A DNA stretch of 64,000 nt from assembly GCF_003432385.1 (NCBI RefSeq), contig NZ_CP031841.1, positions 2,519,579 to 2,583,578 on the forward strand, read 5' to 3'. The notes under the pieces were generated by a model. The model had not been told where the DNA came from. It did not search any database and worked only from the letters and a program-made list of their open reading frames with translations. This document shows positions 1-8,843 of this stretch, in pieces (the first letter of the stretch is position 1; each line of letters begins with the position of its first letter). The position numbers and the translations under genes are program-made. The DNA is from Breoghania sp. L-A4. Lineage in GTDB: Bacteria; Pseudomonadota; Alphaproteobacteria; Rhizobiales; Stappiaceae.

Positions 1-1
1 G

Positions 2-295
2 GAGCCCCGGCTTCTGGTGGCGGTGCCCAACCGGATGCTGCTGCAACCGGGTCTCGTCGTGCAGATTGACGATGCGGTCCCGCAGAAGCTCGCCTACCGG
101 ATCTGCCTGGCGGACCGGTGCTTCGCCGATGAGTTGCTGGATGCTCCGGCGCTCGGACGCATGCGGCGCGGCGAGACGATGCGCGTGGGTCTGATGGACG
201 CCGCGTCCAAGCCGGCCACGCTGACGTTTCCGCTCGCCGGATTCGCGGGCGTCATCGACGGGGCACCGGAAACTCCGGCCGACGCGCAGCAGTAG
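2..295 (+). CDS. Invasion-associated locus B (IalB) family protein, C-terminal part
   Basis: The gene is cut by the left edge; the frame is open from base 2, so the GTG at 17 is probably internal. About 97 residues remain. They carry the pattern of the IalB C-terminus: a VAVPNRMLLQPGL stretch, then Y-R-I-C-x4-C-F with two cysteines that could form a disulfide, and a hydrophobic end near LTFPLAGF. IalB-type proteins are small (about 180 residues) exported proteins, first named for Bartonella invasion but common in free-living Hyphomicrobiales, where their role is unclear. The N-terminus and any signal peptide lie outside the window. It converges on hspQ with about 50 bp between stops. Family assignment is from recognised sequence pattern. 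Confidence 0.7.
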   Translation, partial: EPRLLVAVPNRMLLQPGLVVQIDDAVPQKLAYRICLADRCFADELLDAPALGRMRRGETMRVGLMDAASKPATLTFPLAGFAGVIDGAPETPADAQQ

Positions 296-348
296 AGCGC
301 GGCAACAGGCGTCGCGCGCTCAGGCGCGCGGCGCGCCCATTTTCGGGA

Positions 349-681
349 TCAGTGCAGTTCGACGTTGCGGGCGTGGTAGTTGCCGTCCTCGGAGGTGTCG
401 AACAACTCCTCGATCTGAGGATGGCGCACCGGCTCGCCGGTCTCGTCCTCGACCAGATTCTGCTCCGACACGTAGGCGATGTATTCGCTCTCGTCGTTTT
501 CGGCGAGCAAATGGTAGAACGGCTGATCCTTGCGCGGACGGATATCCTCGGGGATCGACTGGTACCACTCGTCGGTGTTGTCGTAGGCCGGATCCACGTC
601 GAAAACCACGCCACGGAACGGATAGACCCGGTGGCGGACGACTTGTCCGATCCTGTATTTGGCGGCCCGGATCTTTTGCAT
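349..681 (-). CDS. hspQ: Heat shock protein HspQ (YccV-like, hemimethylated-DNA-binding domain)
   Basis: A 110-residue protein that spans the whole YccV-like domain. Near the N-terminus it has KYRIGQVVRHR followed by RGVVFDVDP, then a W-Y pair, then PFYHLL and YVSEQNL, which are the conserved landmarks of HspQ. In Escherichia coli HspQ binds hemimethylated oriC DNA and acts as a specificity factor for Lon protease. The ATG at 681 gives a full-length product. It faces the IalB-like gene and is followed upstream by a 300 bp gap before the malyl-CoA lyase stop, so it is probably transcribed alone. Confidence 0.88.
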   Translation of the reverse strand: MQKIRAAKYRIGQVVRHRVYPFRGVVFDVDPAYDNTDEWYQSIPEDIRPRKDQPFYHLLAENDESEYIAYVSEQNLVEDETGEPVRHPQIEELFDTSEDGNYHARNVELH

Positions 682-982
682 TGTGTTCTCGGTGCTCCAA
701 ACGGTTCGGCGGCCGCCTTGTCCGGCGTCCTGTTCTTGTGCCCATCCTGCGGCCGCAGGATTGTCGGGTGCGGTGCTGCCTGTCTCGGGGCCGACGCGGG
801 CCGTGCGCCGCGATGGCTTATGACGCCGTCGAAGGTCACGGCGTCACCGGGGCGTGGTCTTCGGTGCTGCGCCGGAGCGTCCGGCGCGCGACCGCGCAGG
901 CGGCCCTACAAGCATGGGCATTCTACACTGTCAAGCCAGGCATTGCGACCTCGGACGCGCGCGCCGTGGCCGCTGACGCGCC
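682..982. other. Intergenic gap between hspQ and the malyl-CoA lyase gene
   Basis: These 301 bases separate the hspQ start from the stop of the next minus-strand gene. Reading frames cross the gap but none has a recognisable domain or ribosome binding site. It should hold the hspQ promoter and the malyl-CoA lyase terminator, but I could not identify clear elements. Confidence 0.5.
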
Positions 983-2032
983 CTAGAGCGCGTAGCGCTC
1001 GGCGAAATCGCTGTCCTTGGCGGCAACGATCTTCGCCAGGTCGACGATCACCTTGGCCTGCTTCCAGGTGGCGTCGTCCTGCATCTTGCCGTCGATCATC
1101 ACGGCCCCCGTTCCGTCGGGCATCGCCTTGATGATTTTCGCGGCAAACGCCACTTCATCCGGATCCGGGCTGAACACGCGCTTGGCGATGTCGATCTGGG
1201 TCGGATGCAGCGACCATGCTCCCACACATCCCATGAGGAAAGCGTTACGAAACTGGGATTCGCAGGCCGCGAGGTCCGAAAAGTCCCCGAACGGGCCGTA
1301 AAACGGCTTGATTCCGGCGCTCATGCAGGCGTCGACCATCTTGGCCACCGTGTAGTGCCACAGGTCCTGCTGATAGAAGGCGCGTGCCGCATGTGCATCC
1401 GCGCCGGGGTCCGCCAGCACGCCGTAGTCCGGGTGGCCGCCGCCGACCCGCGTCGTCTTCATGCCGCGCGAGGCCGCCAGATCCGCGGGGCCAAGGCTCA
1501 TGCCGTGCATGCGCGGCGAGGCGAGCGCGATGTCGGCGACGTTCTTCACGCCTTCCGCGGTCTCCAGGATCGCGTGGATGAGGATCGGTTTTTCGATTCC
1601 GTGCCGCGCTTCCAGTTGCGCGAGCAACTGGTCGAGATAGTGGATGTCCCAGGCGCCTTCCACCTTCGGCAGCATGATCACGTCGAGCTTGTGTCCCACC
1701 GCCGGCACGATCTCCAGGATGTCGTCGAGCAGCCATGGCGAGTTGAGGCAGTTGACGCGGGCCCACAGCCCGGTGTCGCCGAAATCATTGTCGCGCGCCA
1801 TCTGGATGAAACCCTGCCGCGCGGCGTCCTTCTCGTCGGCGGGAATGGCGTCCTCGAGATTGCCCAGCACCACGTCGACCTTGCCGATCAGTCCGGCCAC
1901 CTTGCCGCGCATCTTCTCGATCTGCGGCGGCACGAAGTGGATCATCCGTTCCAGTTGCACCGGCAACTCGCGCAGCGGCGCGGGCGCGCCGATGGCCAGG
2001 GGCTGATAGAAGCTGCGCGGGCTCTTGGTCAT
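983..2032 (-). CDS. mcl: L-malyl-CoA/beta-methylmalyl-CoA lyase, Chloroflexus type (HpcH/HpaI/CitE family)
   Basis: A 349-residue member of the citrate lyase beta/HpcH superfamily that cleaves or forms malyl-CoA or beta-methylmalyl-CoA with Mg2+. The sequence shows NLEDAIP at residues 58-64, RVN at 92-94, PKVEG at 122-126, ETAEG at 157-161 and GPADLAAS at 181-188; the Glu and Asp in the last two are the usual Mg2+ ligands. From memory, overall layout (FYKPLAIGAP-like start, C-terminal [16 protein letters not shown]) matches the 3-hydroxypropionate-cycle lyase of Chloroflexus much better than the roughly 320-residue Mcl1 of the alphaproteobacterial ethylmalonyl-CoA pathway. No other ethylmalonyl-CoA or 3-hydroxypropionate-cycle gene lies beside it. 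A malyl-CoA thioesterase role cannot be excluded. Confidence 0.78.
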   Translation of the reverse strand: MTKSPRSFYQPLAIGAPAPLRELPVQLERMIHFVPPQIEKMRGKVAGLIGKVDVVLGNLEDAIPADEKDAARQGFIQMARDNDFGDTGLWARVNCLNSPWLLDDILEIVPAVGHKLDVIMLPKVEGAWDIHYLDQLLAQLEARHGIEKPILIHAILETAEGVKNVADIALASPRMHGMSLGPADLAASRGMKTTRVGGGHPDYGVLADPGADAHAARAFYQQDLWHYTVAKMVDACMSAGIKPFYGPFGDFSDLAACESQFRNAFLMGCVGAWSLHPTQIDIAKRVFSPDPDEVAFAAKIIKAMPDGTGAVMIDGKMQDDATWKQAKVIVDLAKIVAAKDSDFAERYAL

Positions 2033-2160
2033 GCTGGATCCGTTTCACGTTTCAGGGCGATGGCGGGCGTGGCGTCTGGGCACAAGAATAGCGGTTTTTT
2101 TGCTCTGCACAATCAGCCGGAAGGCGAAGCGGCGGCCGACGCGTGCGCGCGGACGGACCG

Positions 2161-3060
2161 TCACGCCGCGCCGTTGGCCCACTTGCGGTGGATCCACATC
2201 CACTGCGCGGGGTACTCGCGGATCCAGCGCTCGAACACGCCATGCACCATCGCGGTGCCCGCTGCTATGTCCTCGCGCCGGTCGCCGTCGCGCGGAATCT
2301 CCACGATTTCGCCCGCGAAGCGGAAATGGACGCCGCCTTCGCGGATCACCCGAACCGCCACCACGGGCACGCCGCAGGAGCGCGCCAGCATCACTGGAAA
2401 CGGGTTGGCGTAGGCGGGGCGGCCGAAGAACGGCACCTGGATGCCGCGCACGTCGCGGTGGTCGGCGAGAAAGGCGATCGCGCCGCCGCTTCGCACATGC
2501 GAGAGCATCCTGCGCGCCGTGTCGTGTCCCTTCGCGTAAAGCCCTCCGGGAAACAGTCCTGCGCGCAGCTTCGTCAGCCACGCGTCCGACAGCGGATTGC
2601 TCAACGCCTGATAGACGCCGGCCGTCCGCAGTCCGAATGTCTCCGCCGGCTGGGCGACGATTTCCCAGTTTCCGGTGTGCAGCGAGACGATGACGCAGCC
2701 GCGGGTCCGGTCGCGGAGCACGTCGGCGACGCCGTCGAGATCGTAGGTATAGCGCCCGGGTGAGTCGATCATCCGGTCGAGCTGGAACGTCTCGGCCATG
2801 ATTCGCCCCAGATTCTCCCACATGTCGCGCGAAAGCGTCTCGCGCTCGGCCTGCGGCATCGAGGGATACGCCGCGCCGATGTGTTCAAGCGCGCGCGCAT
2901 GACGCCCGGTCAGCGGTGCGAGTGTGCGCCAGGACCAGCCGATGACGCTCGAGGCCATATCCAGCGGCATCGCGCGGATCGCGGCGCCGAGCAGGCGCAG
3001 CGCGGCATATTCGGCCGCGTATCGCAGCCGCTGGGGCAGGGGGGCTTTGGAACTGCTCAC
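2161..3060 (-). CDS. Lipid A biosynthesis acyltransferase (LpxL/HtrB family)
   Basis: A 299-residue lysophospholipid/lipid A acyltransferase that transfers a secondary acyl chain to lipid A at the inner membrane. The catalytic HX4E motif is HTGNWE at residues 128-133, preceded by WENLGRIMAE near 81-90, and followed by the family's FLADHRD-type segment and FFGRPAYANPFPVMLAR. I chose the GTG at 3060 because GGGAG lies five bases upstream and the N-terminus then fits the family; a longer frame reaching 3345 would run into the divergent AEC gene. Which secondary acyl position it fills cannot be told from sequence. It lies downstream of nothing obvious in LPS synthesis. Confidence 0.82.
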   Translation of the reverse strand: MSSSKAPLPQRLRYAAEYAALRLLGAAIRAMPLDMASSVIGWSWRTLAPLTGRHARALEHIGAAYPSMPQAERETLSRDMWENLGRIMAETFQLDRMIDSPGRYTYDLDGVADVLRDRTRGCVIVSLHTGNWEIVAQPAETFGLRTAGVYQALSNPLSDAWLTKLRAGLFPGGLYAKGHDTARRMLSHVRSGGAIAFLADHRDVRGIQVPFFGRPAYANPFPVMLARSCGVPVVAVRVIREGGVHFRFAGEIVEIPRDGDRREDIAAGTAMVHGVFERWIREYPAQWMWIHRKWANGAA

Positions 3061-3229
3061 TCGGGCTCCCGTCGATGCTTCGGGCGTCGGCGCCAATTGA
3101 CCGGCATTCGCGAACCGGCTAGGCCTCGATGGAGTACTCAAGGTCGAAGCGGCGCGCAACCGGCACATTCGGTTGCCGGCGTCCGGCGGCCCTTCCCACC
3201 GATCCTCCAGGGCACCGGCAGACGCACGA

Positions 3230-4183
3230 ATGCAGGACGTTCTCACTCTGGCCTTGCCCTTCTTCGGCTTGATCCTCGTCGGCTTCGCCTCGGGCAAGAT
3301 CCGTTCCCTTCCCGCGGCCGGGCTCGACTGGATGAACTTCTTCATCCTCTATCTGGCGCTCCCGGCGCTGTTCTTCCAGCTTCTGGCCCAGACCCCGGTC
3401 GAGGAACTGACCAATCTCGCCTATGTGGCGGCCACGACCTTCGCGACCTATTGCGCCTTCGCGCTGGCCTTCTGCATCGGCGTGGTGATCACCCGCGGCA
3501 ACATCGCGGTCGCCACGATCCAGGGCATGGCGGGCGCCTATTCCAACATCGGCTACATGGGGCCGGGGCTGACGCTCGCGGCCCTTGGCTCGGCTGCCGC
3601 CGTCCCCACGGCGCTGATCTTCTGCTTCGACAACATCCTGCTGTTCACGCTGCTGCCGCTGATGATGGCCCTCGGCGGCACCCAGGACGCCGACGCGAAG
3701 ACGATGGCGCTGCGGGTGCTCAAGCAGATTTTCACCCATCCGTTCATTATCGCCACCATTCTCGGCGTCGGTGCCGCGGCCATCGGCTTCCAGCCGCCCA
3801 GGGCGCTGGACACGCTGCTGACCTTCCTGCGCAACGCCGCAGCACCCTGCGCCCTTTTTGCGCTCGGCGTCTCGGTGGCGCTCAGGCCGCTGGTGCGCGT
3901 GCCCGGCGAGCTGCCGGTGCTGCTGCTGATCAAGCTGATCCTGCATCCGCTGCTGATCCTGGCGTTGCTCAACTGGATCGGCGGCTTCGAGCCGCTGTGG
4001 GTCGCCACCGCCGTGCTGATGGCCTGCCTGCCGCCCGCCGCCAACGTCTTCGTCATGGCGCAGTCCTACCACACCTATGTGGAACGGGCCTCGGCGGTGG
4101 TGATGCTCGGCACCCTGGTTTCGGTGGTCACCGTCACGGCGTTTCTCTATCTGATCACCAACAACATGTTGCCCGGCCTCTGA
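3230..4183 (+). CDS. AEC family transporter (auxin efflux carrier/malonate permease type)
   Basis: A 317-residue, very hydrophobic protein with about ten predicted membrane segments, the first starting at residue 3 (LTLALPFFGLILVGF). The two halves carry the short polar breaks of the AEC (mem_trans) fold, with SNIGYMGPGL near residue 105 and ACLPPAANVFVMAQ near 265. AEC proteins are secondary carriers; bacterial members often move malate, malonate or other organic acids. The ATG at 3230 was chosen over one at 3173 because it begins directly with the first membrane segment. It is divergent from the acyltransferase and followed after 52 bp by a CoA-transferase-family gene. A dicarboxylate substrate would fit the nearby malyl-CoA lyase, but that is inference. 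Confidence 0.78.
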   Translation: MQDVLTLALPFFGLILVGFASGKIRSLPAAGLDWMNFFILYLALPALFFQLLAQTPVEELTNLAYVAATTFATYCAFALAFCIGVVITRGNIAVATIQGMAGAYSNIGYMGPGLTLAALGSAAAVPTALIFCFDNILLFTLLPLMMALGGTQDADAKTMALRVLKQIFTHPFIIATILGVGAAAIGFQPPRALDTLLTFLRNAAAPCALFALGVSVALRPLVRVPGELPVLLLIKLILHPLLILALLNWIGGFEPLWVATAVLMACLPPAANVFVMAQSYHTYVERASAVVMLGTLVSVVTVTAFLYLITNNMLPGL

Positions 4184-4235
4184 GCGGGCTTGTAGCGTGG
4201 CGCTACGGCGACGCCAAAGCGGGACGGGTATTACC

Positions 4236-5291
4236 ATGCAGCCACTGGACGGGATCCGGGTTCTCGACTTCACCACGCTGCTGCCGGGGCCGTTGGCGAC
4301 CCTGATGCTGGCGGAGGCCGGCGCCCATGTCACCAAGATCGAGAAGCCTGGCGGCGAGGACATGCGCCACTATCCGCCCTTCGTCGGCGGCGTTTCTGCA
4401 CCTTTCGCCCTGCTCAACCGCGGCAAGACCAGCGTCGAGATCGACCTGAAGGCTGCGGATGCGATCGAAACCCTGCGGCCGATGATCGAGCAGGCGGATA
4501 TCCTGGTCGAACAGTTCCGCCCCGGCGTCATGGCGCGGCTGGGTCTGGGCTATGAGGCGCTCAAGGCGATCAACCCGAGGCTGATCTACTGCTCGATCTC
4601 CGGCTACGGGCAGACGGGTCCGCGCGCCGGCGAGGCCGGCCACGATCTCAACTATGTCGGCAACACCGGCCTTTTGGCGCTGTCGCATGGGGATACCGAT
4701 GCGCCCACAGTCCCGCCGGCGCTGGTGGCGGATATCGGCGGCGGCTCGTTTCCCGCGCTCGCCAACATCCTGCTGGCGCTGATCGCCCGCCAGCGCACGG
4801 GCGAGGGCTGCTGCCTCGACATCGCCATGGCCGATGCCGCCTTCACTTTCGCCGTCTTCGCGCAGGCCGAGCTTGCGGCGACTGGAAAAGTGCCTGTCAG
4901 CGGGCAGGGGCTGCTGACCGGCGGCTCGCCGCGCTACCGGCTGTATCCGGCGGCCGACGGCCGGCTGATCGCGGTGGCCAGTCTCGAGCAGAAATTCTGG
5001 ATCACCCTGTGCGATGTGCTGGATATTCCACAAGAGCTGCGCGACGACCGGATCGACCCGCAGGCCACCGCCCGCGCAATCGCCGGAGCCATCCGCGAAA
5101 AGACCTCAGAGGAATGGCGGCCGCTGCTCGCCAAGGCGGATTGCTGCGCCACCGTGGTGCTCGGGCTGGAGGAGGCCATGCAGGACCCGCATTTCCGTGC
5201 GCGCGGGCTGTTCGACCACATCATCGAACCGGGCGGACTGCCCGCCGCCGCCGTCCCCATCGCGCCGGGGTTCCGGAAAACCACTGCGTGA
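4236..5291 (+). CDS. CaiB/BaiF family III CoA-transferase or alpha-methylacyl-CoA racemase-like enzyme
   Basis: A 351-residue family III CoA-transferase fold protein. It begins with the typical PLDGIRVLDFTTLLPGPLA and continues with E-K-P-G-G-E-D, FRPGVMARLGLGYEAL and SISGYGQTGPR. GHDLNY at 135-140 (His136) and ADIGGG around Asp166 match the His/Asp pair of alpha-methylacyl-CoA racemase, so a racemase is at least as likely as a CoA transfer enzyme. It is shorter than most CoA-transferases (about 380-400). The ATG at 4236 has a GGGACGGG ribosome-binding-like stretch upstream. It probably shares a transcript with the AEC carrier. Substrate unknown. Confidence 0.75.
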   Translation: MQPLDGIRVLDFTTLLPGPLATLMLAEAGAHVTKIEKPGGEDMRHYPPFVGGVSAPFALLNRGKTSVEIDLKAADAIETLRPMIEQADILVEQFRPGVMARLGLGYEALKAINPRLIYCSISGYGQTGPRAGEAGHDLNYVGNTGLLALSHGDTDAPTVPPALVADIGGGSFPALANILLALIARQRTGEGCCLDIAMADAAFTFAVFAQAELAATGKVPVSGQGLLTGGSPRYRLYPAADGRLIAVASLEQKFWITLCDVLDIPQELRDDRIDPQATARAIAGAIREKTSEEWRPLLAKADCCATVVLGLEEAMQDPHFRARGLFDHIIEPGGLPAAAVPIAPGFRKTTA

Positions 5292-5376
5292 CGCTGAAGG
5301 GGCGGTGCGCGCTTTGGGCGCGCCTGTGCCTCACCGGGCGTTGATTGTTTCCGACGTCTGCTGCCTCACCGGGGAT

Positions 5377-5519
5377 GTCATCCCGGCCCCCGAGCCGGGA
5401 CCCAACATGCCGTCCCGCGAGCGCCGAGACGCGTCTTTGCGCGCCAGTGTCTTAGCCAGACCGTGATTGTTTCCACAAGCGGAGAGCAGAGTGGGCCCCG
5501 GCTCGGAGGCCGGGGTGAC
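5377..5519. repeat. Paired inverted REP-like elements
   Basis: The left arm (5377-5404) reads GTCATCCCGGC, then CCCCGA, then GCCGGGACCCA. The right arm (5492-5519) is its reverse complement with three or four mismatches, so the two form a long dyad with about 87 bp between arms. Each arm also holds its own small hairpin. This is the architecture of intergenic palindromic elements common in Hyphomicrobiales. Confidence 0.65.
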
Positions 5520-5562
5520 ACTCAGGTTGGAGCGGGCGTGGGGAGCCGGAGTATCGCAGTGC

Positions 5563-5797
5563 GCCGCGCCTATGAATGTCTCTGTGATGCTTCAACTCCC
5601 AACGTCATTCCGGACCGCGTGCACCGCAGGTGCATCGCGAGAGCCGGAACCCAGGAGGAACTCGCCGAAGGCGCTTTGTTCACTCTTCACCGCGGCATGA
5701 AGGATCATGCGCCCTGCGGGCGCTCTTCTCCGGGATTCCGGATCGCGTGATGCGGCGTTGCCGCACACGGTCCGGAATGACTTGGGAGGATTGAAGC
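5563..5797. repeat. Copy 1 of a ~235 bp direct repeat with inverted ends
   Basis: This segment and the one at 5851-6087 are near identical; the middle and right part (from GAGAGCCGGAACCC onward) differ at only a few bases. Within the copy, GTCATTCCGGACCG (5604-5617) reappears inverted near 5768-5781, so the core is a palindromic pair about 178 bp long. No transposase is present. Confidence 0.8.
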
Positions 5798-5850
5798 ACA
5801 ACACTGGCTGCGGTGAACGGCGGCTGCTCAAGTCCTCGCGAACGACAGCC

Positions 5851-6087
5851 GCCGCGCCCATGAATGTCTCTGTGACGCTTCAACCCTCGACGTCATTCCG
5901 GCCCGAGCACGCTCGCAGAGCGTGTCGAGAGAGCCGGAACCCAGGAGGAACTCGCCGAAGGCGCTTTGTTCACTCGTCACCGCGGCATGAAGGATCATGC
6001 GCCCTGCGGGCGCTCTTCTCCTGGATTCCGGATCGCGTGATGCGGCGTTGCCGCACACGGTCCGGAATGACTTGGTTGAGTTGAAGC
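5851..6087. repeat. Copy 2 of a ~235 bp direct repeat with inverted ends
   Basis: The second copy begins at GCCGCGCC, 54 bp after copy 1 ends, and finishes with the same TTGAAGC. The divergence is concentrated in the left palindrome arm (around 5903-5932), while the rest is almost unchanged. That pattern suggests a recent tandem duplication followed by change in one arm. Confidence 0.8.
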
Positions 6088-6148
6088 CTGAGAGCGAGGC
6101 TTGTTCGATCCGGAAAAATTTGATCGAGCCAGGTGCCCGCCCCGAACC

Positions 6149-7405
6149 CTACCGGCTCAGCCGTCCCAGAAGACTGTCGTCGCCGCGGGCGCTGATGAAG
6201 CCGGGCGCGACGCCCTCGCGCATCATCAGCTTGCGCAGCGGCGGGATGCGGCCGGCGAGATACAGTCCGACGCTGCGCATCATCTGGATGGGCAGGAAAT
6301 CGGCCAGCAGCGTGCGGTTGAGCAGGTCCACCGCCGTGGTGCGGGTGGCGATGTCGGTGCGCCGCGCGCGCTCATAGCGGGCCATCACCTCCTCGCCGCC
6401 GATGTCCAGATGCTCGGCGCGCGCGCGCTCCAGCACATGGCCCAGCGCCTCGATGTCGCGCAGGCTCAGGTTGAGACCCTGCGCGCCGATGGGCGGGAAC
6501 ACATGCGCGGTCTCGCCGATCAGCGCCGAGCGCTTCGCCGCGACCTTTTCCGCCGTCATGCCCGACAGCGGATAGATCTGCACCGGGCCGTCGACCCGCA
6601 TCTTGCCGAGGAAGGATTTCGCGCGCCTCTCCAGCTCCAGCGACAGCGCCTCGGGCGAAAGCGTTGTGAGTCTCTCGGCCTCGGCGGGGCGTTCCACGCA
6701 CACCAGGCTCGAGCGGCCATCGCCCAGCGGCACAAGGGTGAAGGGGCCGCTGGGGGTGTGGAATTCCGTTGATGTATCGTGGTGCGGCCGGTCGTGCCGC
6801 AGGTTCAGCACCAGCGCCGCCTGGTCGTAGTTCCAGCGCTTCACTCCAATGCCGGCGGCCTCGCGCACCCGCGAATTGCGGCCATCCGCGCCCACCAGCA
6901 GCCGTGCGCGCAGCGAACCGGCGCCGGCCACCATCACCTCGCAGTCATGTGCATGGTGCACGATGCCGGTGACGAATCCCTCCACGCGGCGCAAGCTGGG
7001 CGTCGTGGCCGCCGCATCGTGAAGGATCACATTAAGATCTTCGTTCAAAATATTGTACCCGAAGGCATCAAGACCGATTTCGGCGCTGTCGAACACGGTC
7101 TCCGGCGCGCGGAAAAGTCGCTTTGTGTCGTCGACGATGCGCATCCGCTTCAAGGGCGCGGCGTGTCTGGCGATCGCCGGCCACAGGCCGATGCGGTCGA
7201 GAATGCGCACCGAGGATTCCAGCAGCGCGGTGGTGCGCCGGTCGTCGCGCGGGGCGGCGGGACCCACCAGCACGGTATCCAGGCCCGAGCGCGCCAGGAG
7301 AATCGCGGCGATCAGGCCCGAAGGTCCGGTGCCCGCGATGATCACGTCGGCCACGTCCGCGCGGGAAGCCTTTTCGTTTTCGGCATTTCGGTCGCTCTGG
7401 CTCAT
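6149..7405 (-). CDS. UbiH/UbiF/COQ6-type FAD-dependent monooxygenase
   Basis: A 418-residue flavoprotein hydroxylase of the ubiquinone-biosynthesis type. It has the dinucleotide-binding GTGPSG at 25-30, the GADGRNSRVR motif near 170 and the second FAD motif IGETAHVFPPIGAQGLNLS near 310, in the order expected for class A flavin monooxygenases. The family hydroxylates the benzoquinone ring during ubiquinone synthesis; which position is modified cannot be read from sequence. The ATG at 7405 was chosen because it leaves a normal length (about 400); further upstream in-frame codons run through a poorly conserved stretch. It is divergent from the DUF2182 gene. Confidence 0.8.
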   Translation of the reverse strand: MSQSDRNAENEKASRADVADVIIAGTGPSGLIAAILLARSGLDTVLVGPAAPRDDRRTTALLESSVRILDRIGLWPAIARHAAPLKRMRIVDDTKRLFRAPETVFDSAEIGLDAFGYNILNEDLNVILHDAAATTPSLRRVEGFVTGIVHHAHDCEVMVAGAGSLRARLLVGADGRNSRVREAAGIGVKRWNYDQAALVLNLRHDRPHHDTSTEFHTPSGPFTLVPLGDGRSSLVCVERPAEAERLTTLSPEALSLELERRAKSFLGKMRVDGPVQIYPLSGMTAEKVAAKRSALIGETAHVFPPIGAQGLNLSLRDIEALGHVLERARAEHLDIGGEEVMARYERARRTDIATRTTAVDLLNRTLLADFLPIQMMRSVGLYLAGRIPPLRKLMMREGVAPGFISARGDDSLLGRLSR

Positions 7406-7662
7406 CGCGTGCACCCGTCGTGGTGTGGGGTTTCCAGGCGGCCCGGAGGAGCGCCCGGACAATCCGGCTTCGTAAGATCTAGGCTCATGGCAAACGCCTC
7501 GCAACCAGGGAGGCACCGCCGCTGCCAATTGTCGCTGCGCGGATTGGCGCTTGTGTGCCGGACGGCGAGCCGGTTTTATGGGCGGGACCGCCGCGGCGCG
7601 AAACGGCATCCGATTGTGATCCGGCAAAGGCGCGGCAGGGCGTGGAGTATCGACAAGGCGAC

Positions 7663-8599
7663 ATGAGTGACATTGCGAACCAGCCGCGCCCCGCAAGCCC
7701 GGTGACGAGCCGGGTTGCGGCCCTGCTGACGCGCCGGCCCGGCACGCTGGTCTACGGCGCCGTCGCCGTGGCCGCGCTGGCCGGCTGGCTGTATCTCGCG
7801 GCCATGCTCGCCGCCATGCCGTCGTCGATGGACATGGCCGAACTCGGCCCGGCATGCGGCTTTTCAACCAACTCGGCGCCTTTGCGGATCTGCCGGCGGA
7901 GGTGCGCGCGGGTCTCGCGGCCCTGTGCCTGCCTGGGTACGCCAGCAGCTTCGGAATGGCGGGCGCGGGCTCGTGGGGGCTGACCGATCTGGCGCTCGTC
8001 TACGTCATGTGGGTGATGATGGTGCTGGCGATGATGCTGCCCAGCGCCGCCCCATGCTGGCGCGCTACGCCGGGCACGTCGGCGGCTCGCAGCGGGCGGC
8101 CTCCGCCGTTGTGTCGCTCGCGGCGGGCTATCTGAGCGTCTGGTGCGCCTATTCGCTCGGCGCGACCGCCCTGCAGTGGGGCCTGCACGAGGCGCAGCTC
8201 GCCACCGCCATGATGGCCCCGGCCACCACCACGCTTTCCGCCACCACGCTGATTGCCGCGGGGCTTTATCAGTTCACGCCGCTCAAGCGCGCCTGTGTCC
8301 TGCGGTGCCATCCGCCTTATCCCGGTCTGTTCGACACCCTGGGCGAGCCTGCGCAGCGCGGCTCATACCGCGCGGGTCTGCGCCAGGGGCTCGACTGCAT
8401 GGGCTGCTGCTGGGCGCTGATGGCGGTGATGTTCGCCGTCGGCGTGATGAACATCCTGTGGATCGCCGTGCTCGGAATCGTGATGGTGATCGAGAAGACT
8501 CAGCCGCAGCGCTGGATTTCTCCGCTGATCGGCGTGCTGTTTCTCGCCTGGGGACTTGCGCTTTTGGTCTCCACCGGAGTTGTTTCGGCGTTTTTCTGA
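7663..8599 (+). CDS. DUF2182 integral membrane protein, frame broken twice as sequenced
   Basis: Three overlapping frames together give one DUF2182 protein of about 312 residues. Frame one (from ATG 7663, with AAGG upstream) supplies the first membrane segment, frame two supplies VYVMWVMMVLAMMLPSAAP, and frame three supplies the later segments with GLDCMGCCWALM and WISPLIGVLFLAWGL. Conserved reading passes from frame one to two near 7846-7852 and from two to three at the CCCC run 8050-8053; each needs one added base. DUF2182 proteins are predicted metal-binding membrane proteins of unknown function. The usual partner DUF1326 gene is not adjacent. Either a true pseudogene or two sequencing deletions; I favour the latter. 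Confidence 0.75.
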
Positions 8600-8843
8600 G
8601 GATTGCGTCGCAATTCCGTTATGTTTGGCGCATGAATCGCTCGCCGGGGGCGTCCGATTGCGGCAGGATTTGCGCCCACCGCCGTCGCGGCGATCCCGGC
8701 GGCGGCGCAAGGACATGATGGGTTCCGCATTCGGCGTATCGCCGCATTCGGGGCCATTTTCGGGGGACGACGCGCGTCGTGATCACTCATCTTTCGCAAG
8801 CATGGCACTCGCAGGCTGCCCGGCAGCCCGGACGAGACGCCTC

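Larger units (their letters stand above)
5292..6148. other. 857 bp gene-free interval rich in repeats
   Basis: No coding region is supported between the CoA-transferase-like gene and the UbiH-type hydroxylase stop. The interval is filled by an inverted pair of short palindromic elements (5377-5519) and two copies of a roughly 235 bp module (5563-5797 and 5851-6087), listed separately. Short open frames here sit in the repeats and lack family resemblance. Confidence 0.7.

Noticed and set aside
3061-3345. Longer start for the LpxL-type acyltransferase at 3345
   Set aside because: It would overlap the divergent AEC gene and adds about 95 residues unlike the family; GTG 3060 has a good ribosome site.
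5377-6087. Repeat array considered as a CRISPR
   Set aside because: The units are long, palindromic and only two or three in number, with no short uniform repeats or regular spacers and no cas genes.
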